A DNA stretch of 64,000 nt, taken from Zoogloeaceae bacterium. GTDB lineage: Bacteria; Pseudomonadota; Gammaproteobacteria; Burkholderiales; Rhodocyclaceae. The position numbers and the translations under genes were made by a program. The stretch is from positions 682,001 to 746,000 of the forward strand of contig JACKMC010000001.1 of assembly GCA_024235595.1 (NCBI GenBank). Reading direction: 5' to 3'. The first letter of the stretch is position 1, and every line of letters begins with the position of its first letter. Below the pieces are notes generated by a model, which did not search any database, had not been told where the DNA came from, and was given only the letters and a program-made list of their open reading frames with translations. This document shows, piece after piece, positions 50,100-58,631 of the stretch.

Positions 50100-52065
50100 T
50101 ACCTACCAGCACTGGCGCATCGAGCGCGGCACCGACGGCCTGGCGTGGCTGTGGTTCGACAAGGCCGATGCCGTCACCAATACGCTGTCGGCCGAGGCGC
50201 TGGCCGAGCTCGAGCGCATCCTGATCGCCTTCGAGGAGGCGCGGCCGAAAGGGCTCATCATCGCCTCGGCCAAGCCGGCTGGCTTCATCGCGGGCGCCGA
50301 CATCAAGGAATTCACCGCGCTCGACACCGCCTCGGGTGCGCGGGCGCTGATCGAACGCGGCTGGAATGGCTTCAACCGCCTGGCCTCGGTGTCCTACCCC
50401 ACGCTGGCGCTGATCCGCGGTCATTGTCTCGGCGGCGGCCTCGAGCTCGCGCTGGCCTGCCGCTATCGCGTGGTGGTCGACGAGCCCGCGACGAAGCTTG
50501 CCCTGCCGGAAGTCATGCTCGGCATCGTACCCGGCTGGGGCGGCATGAAACGCCTGCCCGAGCTCATCGGCCCGGCGGCGGCGCTCGACCTCATGCTCAC
50601 CGGCAAGAGCGTGGACGCCAGGAAGGCCAAGAGACTCGGTGTGGCCGACGAATGCGTGCCGCCGCGGGTGATGAAAAATGCAGCCTGCCTGCTCGTGGCT
50701 TCGGGTCGCCCGCCCCGTGCGTTGCCCCTCATGCAAAAGCTCATGAACGGTCCGCTCAGGAACATCGTGGCGAACAAGGCGCGCAAGCAGGTCGCCGCAA
50801 AGGCGCGGCCCGAGCACTATCCCGCACCCTACGCGATCATCGATACCTGGCGGAATCACAATGGCAACGCGCTCGCCGCGGAAGAGGAGATGGCGGCGAT
50901 CTTCGGTTCGGCGACGGCCAGGAACCTGGTGCGGGTGTTCTTCCTGCAGGAGCGGCTCAAGGCTTTCGGCAAGGACTGCGAATTCGCCGCGCGGCGGGTG
51001 CATGTGGTGGGGGCCGGGGTGATGGGCGGCGATATCGCCGCCTGGTGCGCGCTGCGTGGCATGACCGTGACCCTGCAGGACCAGTCGGTGGAGCGAATCG
51101 CCCCGGCGATCGCGCGCGCCGCAAAGCTGTTCGAACGCAAGTTCCGCAACGACGCGCGCCAGGCGCGCTTCGCGCTCGACCGCCTGATTCCCGACCCGCA
51201 GGGGCACGGCGTGACACGGGCCGACGTGGTCATCGAGGCGATCTTCGAGAACCTCGAAGCGAAGCAGGCCTTGTTCGCGGATATCGAGCGCCGCGCCCGG
51301 CCGCAGGCGGTGCTGGCCTCCAATACCTCCAGCCTGCGGCTCGAGGACATCGCCCCCGCGCTGCAGGATCCGGCGCGGCTGGTCGGCATCCACTTCTTCA
51401 ATCCGGTGGCGATGCTGCCGCTGGTAGAGGTTGTGAGCGGGGCGCAGTCCGACCCCGCGACCGTCGCCAGGGCGATGGCCTTCGTGCGCGGCATCGACAA
51501 GCTGCCGCTGCCGGTGAAGAGCGCGCCGGGCTTCCTCGTCAATGCGGTGCTCGGCCCCTACATGCTCGAAGCCTTGCGCTGTGTGGACGAGGGGCTTGCC
51601 CCCGAAGCCATCGATGCGGCGCTGGTGGCTTTCGGCATGCCCATCGGTCCGGTGGAACTGGTCGATACGGTGGGCCTGGATATCGCGATGGCGGCGGGCA
51701 AGACGCTGGCCGGCGACGCGGCGGGCAAGCCGCCGCGCCGGCTGGTCGAACTTCACGGCGCTGGCAAGCTGGGCCGCAAGAGCGGCGAGGGGTTCTATCG
51801 CTGGGTTGACGGCAAGGCGCAAAAAGCTACAGTTGGATCAATTCCAGCGGGCCTCGCCGAACGTATCATCGAGCCATTGCTCGAGGCGACGCGCCGCTGC
51901 GTTGCCGAAGGCGTGGTTGCGGATGCCGACCTGGCCGATGCAGGCGTAATCTTCGGGACCGGTTTTGCGCCCTTCACCGGCGGACCGATGAACTACCTGC
52001 GCGGACGGGACGCGGGGGCGCAATCCACACGCCCGCCCGCAGCCTTGCTGGCGCCCGATCACTGA
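50092..52065 (+). CDS. Bifunctional enoyl-CoA hydratase / 3-hydroxyacyl-CoA dehydrogenase (FadJ/FadB-like)
   Basis: 657 residues. N-terminal crotonase domain: KPAGFIAGADIKEF (oxyanion-hole segment), IRGHCLGGGLELALACRYRV and ALPEVMLGIVPGWGG with the catalytic glutamates; then HAD domain: VHVVGAGVMGGDIAAW (NAD site), VLASNTSSLRLEDIA, VGIHFFNPVAMLPLVEVV (catalytic His) and PGFLVNAVLGPYMLEAL. Shorter than E. coli FadB/FadJ by ~60 residues, mostly at the C-terminal repeat. It performs steps 2 and 3 of the cycle and is overlapped with the thiolase gene that does step 4. Confidence 0.92.
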   Translation: MTDTYQHWRIERGTDGLAWLWFDKADAVTNTLSAEALAELERILIAFEEARPKGLIIASAKPAGFIAGADIKEFTALDTASGARALIERGWNGFNRLASVSYPTLALIRGHCLGGGLELALACRYRVVVDEPATKLALPEVMLGIVPGWGGMKRLPELIGPAAALDLMLTGKSVDARKAKRLGVADECVPPRVMKNAACLLVASGRPPRALPLMQKLMNGPLRNIVANKARKQVAAKARPEHYPAPYAIIDTWRNHNGNALAAEEEMAAIFGSATARNLVRVFFLQERLKAFGKDCEFAARRVHVVGAGVMGGDIAAWCALRGMTVTLQDQSVERIAPAIARAAKLFERKFRNDARQARFALDRLIPDPQGHGVTRADVVIEAIFENLEAKQALFADIERRARPQAVLASNTSSLRLEDIAPALQDPARLVGIHFFNPVAMLPLVEVVSGAQSDPATVARAMAFVRGIDKLPLPVKSAPGFLVNAVLGPYMLEALRCVDEGLAPEAIDAALVAFGMPIGPVELVDTVGLDIAMAAGKTLAGDAAGKPPRRLVELHGAGKLGRKSGEGFYRWVDGKAQKATVGSIPAGLAERIIEPLLEATRRCVAEGVVADADLADAGVIFGTGFAPFTGGPMNYLRGRDAGAQSTRPPAALLAPDH

Positions 52066-52085
52066 AGCATGCCGGAGGCAGGAAC

Positions 52086-52484
52086 ATGAGCGAAGTGGCG
52101 AACGGATTGCCCGATGACAAGGAGTTGGTGCTGCGGGTGATGCCGATGCCGGCCGATACCAACCCGGCGGGTGATGTGTTCGGCGGCTGGATCATGGCCC
52201 AGGTCGACATCGCCGGCGCGGTTCCGGCCCGGCGCCGGGCACGGGGCCGGGTGGCGACGATCGCGGTGAATTCCTTCCTCTTCAAGCAGCCCGTGTCGAC
52301 CGGCGATCTGGTGAGCTTTTTCGCCACCATCGTGCATGAGGGCCGTACCTCGGTCACGGTGGATGTCGAGGTCTGGGCCGAGCGCCACCCCGAGGATCCG
52401 CTTACCGTCAAGGTCACCGAAGCCCAGCTCACCTACGTGGCGGTGGACGAAAAAGGCATCAAGCGGGCACTCGAGGCAACCTGA
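52086..52484 (+). CDS. yciA: YciA-type acyl-CoA thioesterase
   Basis: 132 residues, hotdog fold. Marks: LRVMPMPADTNPAGDVFGGW, IMAQVDIAGAVPARR, VATIAVNSFLFKQPVSTGDL and VTEAQLTYVAVDEKG, matching YciA which hydrolyses short to long acyl-CoA in the cytoplasm. In this operon it would relieve CoA trapping during fatty-acid degradation. 20 bases after the FadJ-like gene, with an SD (GGAGG) in the gap. Confidence 0.92.
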   Translation: MSEVANGLPDDKELVLRVMPMPADTNPAGDVFGGWIMAQVDIAGAVPARRRARGRVATIAVNSFLFKQPVSTGDLVSFFATIVHEGRTSVTVDVEVWAERHPEDPLTVKVTEAQLTYVAVDEKGIKRALEAT

Positions 52485-52586
52485 ACACCCCGGCATCCCG
52501 GCCTCCTGGTTCGAGCGGGCACAGACCCGCCGCACCTTCCGGACCATTTTCACCATTTATGAGTAGGCAACGAGGAGACGTAACAA

Positions 52587-53861
52587 ATGAAAAAGACATT
52601 GATCGCACAACTGACGACCGCGGCATGTTTCGCGCTTGGCGCAGGCTCTGCATCCGCGGCCGGATTCCAGCTGCTCGAGCAGAATGCAAGCGGCATCGGC
52701 AACGCCTATGCCGGTTCGGCTGCGGTGGCCGAGAACGCCAGCACCATCTACTTCAATCCTGCCGGCATGACACGGCTGCAGGATCGGGAGTTTTCCGTCG
52801 GCGTCGATTTGGTGCGACCGACCTTCAAGTTCGACGACCGTGGCTCGATCGGCGGACCATTGACGGGCGACGGCGGCGACGCCGGCAGCTGGGCCGTCAT
52901 CCCCAACGGCTACCTCTCGTGGGCGCTCAGCAAGGATCTCTACGTCGGTATCGGCATGGGCGCGCCCTTCGGCCTGGTCACCGAGTACGACGATTCGTGG
53001 GTCGGTGCGGCGCAGGCCATCAAGTTCGACATCAAGACCTACAACCTCAATCCGTCGATCGCCTATCGGGTGAACGACAAGGTTTCGGTCGGCTTTGGCC
53101 TCAACTGGCAGCGCATGGAGGCCGAGTATCTGCGTTCCGCCGCGATCGCCAGTGCCGCGCTGGCGGCGACCCACGCCACGCTGGATGTTTCCAACGACGC
53201 CTGGGGCTGGAACGTCGGCGCCCTGTTCGACCTGTCGCCGAGCACCCGTGTGGGCGTCTCCTACCGCTCGGCGATCAAGCATGAGCTCGATGGGGATCTC
53301 AGGGTCAGCGGCCCGGCCGCAGGCGCGAATGCAGCGCTGACGACCGGCAAGGCCAGCGTCGATGTCGAACTGCCCGACACCTTCGTCCTGAGCGTGGTGC
53401 AGCAACTCGACCCGCGCTGGGAGATGCTCGGCGACGTGTCGTGGACCGGCTGGAGCAAGATCGACAAGCTCGACATCGTGCGCACTTCCGGCGCGCTGAC
53501 GGGTGCCACGGTACAGACGCTGGACACGGATTTCCGCGACACCTGGCGCATCGCGCTGGGCGCCAACTACCGGCTCGACGATGCCTGGAAGCTGAAGTTC
53601 GGCGTGGCCTACGACCAGACCCCGGTCAAGAGCGCGGCCACCCGGCTGGTCTCGCTGCCCGACAGCAACCGCACCTGGCTTACCGTGGGCGGGCAGTGGA
53701 AGGCCGACAAGGTCTCGACCCTCGACCTGGGCGTGGCCTATCTTTATGTGCCGGAGTCGAAGATCAACAACGATCAGCTCGCCGCCGGTCGCGGCACGGT
53801 CACCGGCGTATACGACGCCCGGGTGTGGATCCTCGGCGCCCAGTATTCGCGCGCCTTCTGA
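52587..53861 (+). CDS. fadL: FadL-family outer-membrane long-chain fatty acid channel
   Basis: 424 residues. Signal peptide (KKTLIAQLTTAACFALGAGS to ASA) then AAGFQLLEQNASGIGNAYAG, AAVAENASTIYFNPAGMTRL (the NPA hatch motif) and alternating strands ending with WILGAQYSRAF, a C-terminal Phe as in outer-membrane barrels. Internal DLSPSTRVGVSYRSAIKHEL is typical of FadL. It lets long-chain fatty acids cross the outer membrane. GAGGAG precedes the ATG. A strong hairpin follows the stop. Confidence 0.95.
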   Translation: MKKTLIAQLTTAACFALGAGSASAAGFQLLEQNASGIGNAYAGSAAVAENASTIYFNPAGMTRLQDREFSVGVDLVRPTFKFDDRGSIGGPLTGDGGDAGSWAVIPNGYLSWALSKDLYVGIGMGAPFGLVTEYDDSWVGAAQAIKFDIKTYNLNPSIAYRVNDKVSVGFGLNWQRMEAEYLRSAAIASAALAATHATLDVSNDAWGWNVGALFDLSPSTRVGVSYRSAIKHELDGDLRVSGPAAGANAALTTGKASVDVELPDTFVLSVVQQLDPRWEMLGDVSWTGWSKIDKLDIVRTSGALTGATVQTLDTDFRDTWRIALGANYRLDDAWKLKFGVAYDQTPVKSAATRLVSLPDSNRTWLTVGGQWKADKVSTLDLGVAYLYVPESKINNDQLAAGRGTVTGVYDARVWILGAQYSRAF

Positions 53862-53872
53862 TCGCTGCGATC

Positions 53873-53907
53873 GGCCCCGGCGCGGGCCTGCTGCCTGCGC
53901 CGGGGCC
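53873..53907 (+). terminator. Strong hairpin after fadL
   Basis: Perfect 11-base arms GGCCCCGGCGC (53873-53883) and GCGCCGGGGCC (53897-53907) with a 13-base loop, 12 bases after the fadL stop. No T-run, common in GC-rich genomes. Likely ends the fadE-fadL transcript. Confidence 0.6.
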
Positions 53908-54337
53908 GGAGCGACCGCGATGAGTTCTACCGATCCCTTCGTGCTCGACGCCCTCGGCCACATCCACGATGCGGCCGAGCGCCTGATCGCCGCGTCCGGC
54001 CTTGCCGCTGGCTCGGTCCGGTGGATGAGCGGGGCGGCGGGCCGTTCGCAGGCGAGACACGCGTCAATCCCTTCGCCTTGTCGGCGCTGCTGCCGAGGCA
54101 CGGGATGCGCTCTCCGGCACGGCGCGCAAGCGGCTCGTCGCGCGGGCATTTTACGTTCCGCAAAGCGCAAACGAGGCGATGGTCGGCGGGGCTGTGATGC
54201 GCATGGCAGGGTCCCGTCCACCCGGCGATGCGCACGACGCGACTGAATTTCGGCCGGTGGGTTCGGGCGCCTGAGCGCTCATCGGCGGGCCCGCGAACGT
54301 GCTGCCGTGCACACGTCACCAGAGGAGACATCGAATC
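53908..54337. other. 430-base gap before the acyl-CoA ligase gene
   Basis: No confident gene. On the plus strand an ATG at 53921 begins a protein-like stretch (DPFVLDALGHIHDAAERLIA), but it loses protein character after ~40 codons, while a different frame looks better downstream. This is compatible with a decayed small gene or chance. The ligase promoter is probably here. No CAAAC-N4-GTTTG operator was found. Confidence 0.35.
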
Positions 54338-55972
54338 ATGAGCGACGAGAACACCAACATTGCCGTCACACCGTCCGCCTACGCCTATCCGCTGCTGATC
54401 AAGCAATTGCTGCATACCCCGAGAGCCATCGCGGCCGAGCAGGAGATCGTCTATTCCGACCGCCTCCGCATGACTTATGCGGATATGTTCGAGCGCATCG
54501 GCCGCTTCGCCAACCTGCTGGCGCGGCTGGGCGTGGCGCGTGGCGAGACGGTGGCGATGATGGACTGGGACAGCCATCGCTATCTCGAGAGCTTCTTTGC
54601 CGTGCCGATGTACGGCGCGGTGCTGCAGACCGTGAACATCCGCCTCTCGGCCGAGCAGGTGGCCTATACGCTGAACGATGCGGGTGCCAGCGTGGTGCTG
54701 GTCAATGCCGAGTTCCTGCCGCTGCTGACGCAGATCCGCGGCGAGCTTCGGACGGTCAGGCGCTTCGTGCTGATCGCCGACGATGCGGCCGAACTGCCGG
54801 AGGATTTCGAGGGCGAATACGAAGCGCTGCTGGGCGCCTGTCCGGCCCACTTCGACTTCCCCGATCTCGACGAGAACGCCCGCGCCACCACCTTCTACAC
54901 CACCGGCACCACCGGCAATCCGAAGGGGGTCTATTTCAGTCATCGCCAACTGGTGCTGCACACCCTCGCGGTGACCGCGGCTCTGGCCATGGCGCCCAGC
55001 CAGGGACGCTTTCATCGCGGCGACGTCTATATGCCGATGACGCCGATGTTCCACGTCCATGCCTGGGGCGTCCCCTATGTCGCAACCATGATGGGGGTCA
55101 AGCAGGTCTATCCCGGCCGCTATCTGCCCGACCATCTGCTCAAGCTCAAGACCACCGAAAAGGTCACCTTCTCGCACTGTGTGCCGACCATCCTGATGAT
55201 GCTGCTGGGCGCCCCGTCGGCGAAGGACGTCGAGCTCTCGGGCTGGAAGATGGTCATCGGCGGCTCGGCACTGCCGGGCAGCCTTGCGCAGAGTGCGCTC
55301 GACCGCGGCATCGACGTATTTACCGGCTACGGCATGTCCGAGACCTGCCCGATCCTCACCTTGGCGCAGATCCCGCCGGAAGTCGCCCTGGACCAGCCCA
55401 ACCTCGAGTTGCGCCTCAAGACCGGACGACCGGTGCCATTGGTCGACCTGAAAACCGTTGACGCCGAGATGACGGCCGTTGCCCGCGATGGGCGCGCGGT
55501 CGGTGAAGTGGTGGTGCGCGCGCCCTGGCTCACCCAGGGGTACCTGAACAAACCCGAGGCGTCCGAGCAGCTCTGGGCGGGCGGCTATCTGCATACCCAG
55601 GACATCGGGAGCATCGACGCGGCGGGCTTCCTGCAGGTCACCGACCGCATCAAGGACGTGATCAAGACCGGCGGCGAGTGGGTCTCGTCGCTCGAACTCG
55701 AAGACATCATCAGCCGCTGCGATGGCGTGGCCGAAGTGGCGGTGATCGCTGTGCCCGACGACAAGTGGGGCGAGAGGCCTGCCGCGCTGGTAGTGGTCAA
55801 GGCCGGGGCCTCGATCGATGAGGCCGCCATTCGCGCGCAGGTAGAGAAATCGGTCGAGGCCGGCCACGTTTCCAGATACGCGATTCCCGAACGGGTGGTG
55901 TTCGTCGAGGCGCTGGATCGTACCAGCGTCGGCAAGATCAACAAGCGCGCGCTGCGCGAAAAGTATTCCTGA
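54338..55972 (+). CDS. Fatty acid-CoA ligase (AMP-forming, AlkK/FadD-like)
   Basis: 544 residues; start ATG 54338 with GAGGAGA upstream, against an in-frame upstream ATG at 54299 without SD. ANL-family sites: ATTFYTTGTTGNPKGVYFSH (P-loop), PMTPMFHVHAWG, GYGMSETCPIL, YLHTQDIGSIDAAGFLQVTD and IKTGGEWVSSLELED with KTGG hinge, and GKINKRALREKY with catalytic Lys. The length and GEWVSS pattern are close to AlkK-type medium-chain ligases. It activates imported fatty acids to acyl-CoA for the cycle enzymes around it. Confidence 0.93.
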   Translation: MSDENTNIAVTPSAYAYPLLIKQLLHTPRAIAAEQEIVYSDRLRMTYADMFERIGRFANLLARLGVARGETVAMMDWDSHRYLESFFAVPMYGAVLQTVNIRLSAEQVAYTLNDAGASVVLVNAEFLPLLTQIRGELRTVRRFVLIADDAAELPEDFEGEYEALLGACPAHFDFPDLDENARATTFYTTGTTGNPKGVYFSHRQLVLHTLAVTAALAMAPSQGRFHRGDVYMPMTPMFHVHAWGVPYVATMMGVKQVYPGRYLPDHLLKLKTTEKVTFSHCVPTILMMLLGAPSAKDVELSGWKMVIGGSALPGSLAQSALDRGIDVFTGYGMSETCPILTLAQIPPEVALDQPNLELRLKTGRPVPLVDLKTVDAEMTAVARDGRAVGEVVVRAPWLTQGYLNKPEASEQLWAGGYLHTQDIGSIDAAGFLQVTDRIKDVIKTGGEWVSSLELEDIISRCDGVAEVAVIAVPDDKWGERPAALVVVKAGASIDEAAIRAQVEKSVEAGHVSRYAIPERVVFVEALDRTSVGKINKRALREKYS

Positions 55973-56053
55973 ATCCGCGCCGGGCGCGGCGCACCCAATG
56001 CTCGGACGGCGATAGATCCGTCGCGGGACGAACAAACGACAAAGGAGATTCAA

Positions 56054-58435
56054 GTGAGCAAACTGATCATTCGCAAGGTGGCGGTACTGGGCGCCGGCGT
56101 GATGGGTGCGCAGATCGCGGCCCACTGCGCGAACGCCGACGTAGCGGTGCTGCTGTTCGACCTGCCGGCAAAGGAGGGCAAGCCCAACGCCATCGTCGAC
56201 AAGGCGCTGGCCGGCCTCAGGAAGCTCGACCCCGCACCGCTGGCAAGTCGCGACCGGGCCCAGTACATCGAGGCCGCCAACTATGGCTCCGATCTCGAGA
56301 AGCTGCGCGATTGCGATCTCATCATCGAGGCCATCGCCGAGAAAATGGAGTGGAAGCTCGATCTCTATGCCAAGGTCGCGCCCTTCATCCGCGCCGATGC
56401 GATCTTCGCCTCCAACACCTCCGGGCTGTCGATCAATGCCCTCTCCGAAGGCATGCCCGCGGCGCTGCGGCCGCGCTTCTGCGGCATTCACTTCTTCAAC
56501 CCGCCGCGCTACATGGCGCTGGTCGAGCTGATCCGCACGGCCACCACCGACGCCGCGATGCTCGACGAGCTGGAGACCTGGCTCACCACCCGGCTAGGCA
56601 AGAGCATCGTGCGCGCCAAGGACACCCCCAACTTCGTCGCCAACCGCATCGGCGTGTTCTCGATCCTCGCGGTGATGCATCACACCGCCGAGATGAAGCT
56701 GGGCTTCGACGAGGTGGACGCGCTCACCGGCCCCAACATCGGCCGTCCCAAGAGCGCCACCTACCGCACCGCCGACGTGGTCGGCCTCGACACCCTGGTG
56801 CACGTGCTCGGCACCATGCAGGCAACCTTGCCCGACGACCCCTGGCACGCCTTCTTCAAGACCCCGGCCTGGCTCAAGGCGCTGGTCGACAATGGCGCGC
56901 TCGGCCAGAAGACCCGCGGCGGCATCTACCGCAAGCAGGGCAAGCAGATCATGGTGCTGGATCTCGCCCAGCAGGACTACCGCGCCAGCGGCGCCGAGGT
57001 GGCGCCCGAAGTGGCCGCCATCCTCAAGAACCGCAACCCGGCCGAGAAGTTCGCCCAGCTGCGCGCCAGCGAGCACCCGCAGGCCAGCTTCCTGTGGGCG
57101 ATCTTCCGCGACGTTTTCCACTACTGCGCCTATCACCTCGCCGACATCGCCGACAACGCCCGCGACCTCGACCTGGCCATGCGCTGGGGCTTCGGCTGGG
57201 CGCTGGGCCCGATGGAGACCTGGCAGGCAGCCGGCTGGCGGGCGATCGCCGACGCGGTGAAGGCCGATATCGACGCCGGCCGCGCGATGATCGACGCGCC
57301 GCTGCCGGCCTGGGTGTTCGAGCGCGAGGGGGTGCACGAGGCCGGCGGCTCCTTTTCGGCCGCCGACAATGCCCTCAAGCCGCGCTCTTCGCTGCCGGTG
57401 TATGGCCGCCAGCTCTATCCCGAGCAGGTGCTGGGCGAGGCGCCGCCCGAGCGCGGTGAGACCCTGTGGGAGAACGCCGGGGTGCGGCTGTGGAATCGCG
57501 GCGATATCGATGCGCGCATCGGCATCCTCTCGATCACCTCGAAGATGCACGCCATCGGTGACGAGGTGCTCGACGGGGTGCTCGAGGCGGTGGCCCGCGC
57601 CGAGCGCGACCTCGACGGGCTGGTGATCTGGCAGGCGGCGCCCTTTGCGGTGGGTGCCAACCTCGCCCAGGTCACCGAAGCGATCAGGGCCGGCCAGTTC
57701 GACCTGCTCGAAAGAACCGTGGCCAAGTTCCAGCAGGCCTCGATGGCGCTCAAGCATGCGCAGGTCCCGGTGGTGGCGGCGGTGCAGGGCATGGCGCTGG
57801 GCGGCGGCTGCGAGTTCGCGATGCACGCCAGCCACCGGGTGATGGCGCTCGAGAGCTATGTGGGCCTGGTCGAGGCCGGTGTCGGCCTGATTCCGGCCGG
57901 CGGAGGCAGCAAGGAGTTTGCGCTGCAGGCCCACAACCTGGCCCAGCGCGCTGCCGGCGGCGATGTCTTCCCCTACATACAGGAGAGCTTCCAGACCATC
58001 GCCATGGCCAAGGTCGCCAAGAGCGCGCTCGAGGCGGTGCAGATGGGCTTCGGCAAGGCCTCCGACGACATCCTCTTCAACGCTCACGAACTGCTCTACG
58101 CAGCCCTTCACCGCGCCCGCGCCATGGCCGAAGCCGGCTACCGGCCGCCGCTGGCAAACAACGCGGTCAAGGTCGCCGGGCGCAACGGCATCGCCACCTG
58201 CGAGCTGATGCTCATGAACATGGCCCAGGGCGGCTTCATCTCCGAATACGACTACAAGGTCGCCAAGGCCGGCGCCACCGCGCTGTGCGGCGGCGAGGTG
58301 GAGACCAACGCCAGGGTGTCGGAAGCCTGGATCCTCGACGTCGAGCGCGCCCTCTTCGTCGACCTGCTCAAATCCGAAAAGACCCAGCAGCGCATCGCGC
58401 ACATGCTGGAAACGGGGAAGCCGCTTAGGAACTGA
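56054..58435 (+). CDS. Second bifunctional beta-oxidation enzyme, HAD domain first, hydratase domain last (FadN-type)
   Basis: 793 residues, GTG start (GTGAGC) with AAAGGAG upstream. N-terminal dehydrogenase: KVAVLGAGVMGAQIAAHCAN, ADAIFASNTSGLSINALSEG, FCGIHFFNPPRYMALVELI and DTPNFVANRIGVFSILAV. C-terminal crotonase: LVIWQAAPFAVGANLAQV, AVQGMALGGGCEFAMHASHR and YVGLVEAGVGLIPAGGGSKE. This order is reversed relative to the FadJ-like gene and matches the FadN-type arrangement found in Bacillus and many beta-proteobacteria. It probably handles the same or longer-chain substrates, paired with the thiolase 196 bases downstream. Confidence 0.92.
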   Translation: MSKLIIRKVAVLGAGVMGAQIAAHCANADVAVLLFDLPAKEGKPNAIVDKALAGLRKLDPAPLASRDRAQYIEAANYGSDLEKLRDCDLIIEAIAEKMEWKLDLYAKVAPFIRADAIFASNTSGLSINALSEGMPAALRPRFCGIHFFNPPRYMALVELIRTATTDAAMLDELETWLTTRLGKSIVRAKDTPNFVANRIGVFSILAVMHHTAEMKLGFDEVDALTGPNIGRPKSATYRTADVVGLDTLVHVLGTMQATLPDDPWHAFFKTPAWLKALVDNGALGQKTRGGIYRKQGKQIMVLDLAQQDYRASGAEVAPEVAAILKNRNPAEKFAQLRASEHPQASFLWAIFRDVFHYCAYHLADIADNARDLDLAMRWGFGWALGPMETWQAAGWRAIADAVKADIDAGRAMIDAPLPAWVFEREGVHEAGGSFSAADNALKPRSSLPVYGRQLYPEQVLGEAPPERGETLWENAGVRLWNRGDIDARIGILSITSKMHAIGDEVLDGVLEAVARAERDLDGLVIWQAAPFAVGANLAQVTEAIRAGQFDLLERTVAKFQQASMALKHAQVPVVAAVQGMALGGGCEFAMHASHRVMALESYVGLVEAGVGLIPAGGGSKEFALQAHNLAQRAAGGDVFPYIQESFQTIAMAKVAKSALEAVQMGFGKASDDILFNAHELLYAALHRARAMAEAGYRPPLANNAVKVAGRNGIATCELMLMNMAQGGFISEYDYKVAKAGATALCGGEVETNARVSEAWILDVERALFVDLLKSEKTQQRIAHMLETGKPLRN

Positions 58436-58451
58436 GGGGCGGTGATTGGCG

Positions 58452-58613
58452 GTGAGGAGTGAGGAGTGAGGAGTGAGGGGGCCGGTCTGGGCGGCTGTGC
58501 GCCAAATTTCTGCTCGAATTCGGTCGATGCTGAGAGCTTCGGCGCGACGCGAGAGCGTGCCAGCTATGCGCCCCTCACGCCTCACCCCTCACCCCTCACC
58601 CCTCACCCCTCAC
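58452..58613 (+). repeat. Complementary heptamer arrays in an intergenic region
   Basis: Four head-to-tail GTGAGG(A/G) units at 58452-58479, and six (C/G)CCTCAC units at 58572-58613; the second array is the reverse complement of the first. The ~92 bases between show no gene. Transcribed, the arrays could pair into a long stem with a big loop just before the SD of the thiolase gene. Confidence 0.75.
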
Positions 58614-58631
58614 CATCAAAGGAGATTGACA

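Noticed and set aside
53921..54246. Possible small gene beginning DPFVLDALGHIHDAAERL
   Set aside because: Only the first ~40 codons look protein-like; the better frame changes later. Kept as a note on the gap, not as a gene.
58452..58613. CRISPR array
   Set aside because: Repeats are 7-mers without spacers, in two opposite-orientation blocks; no cas genes.
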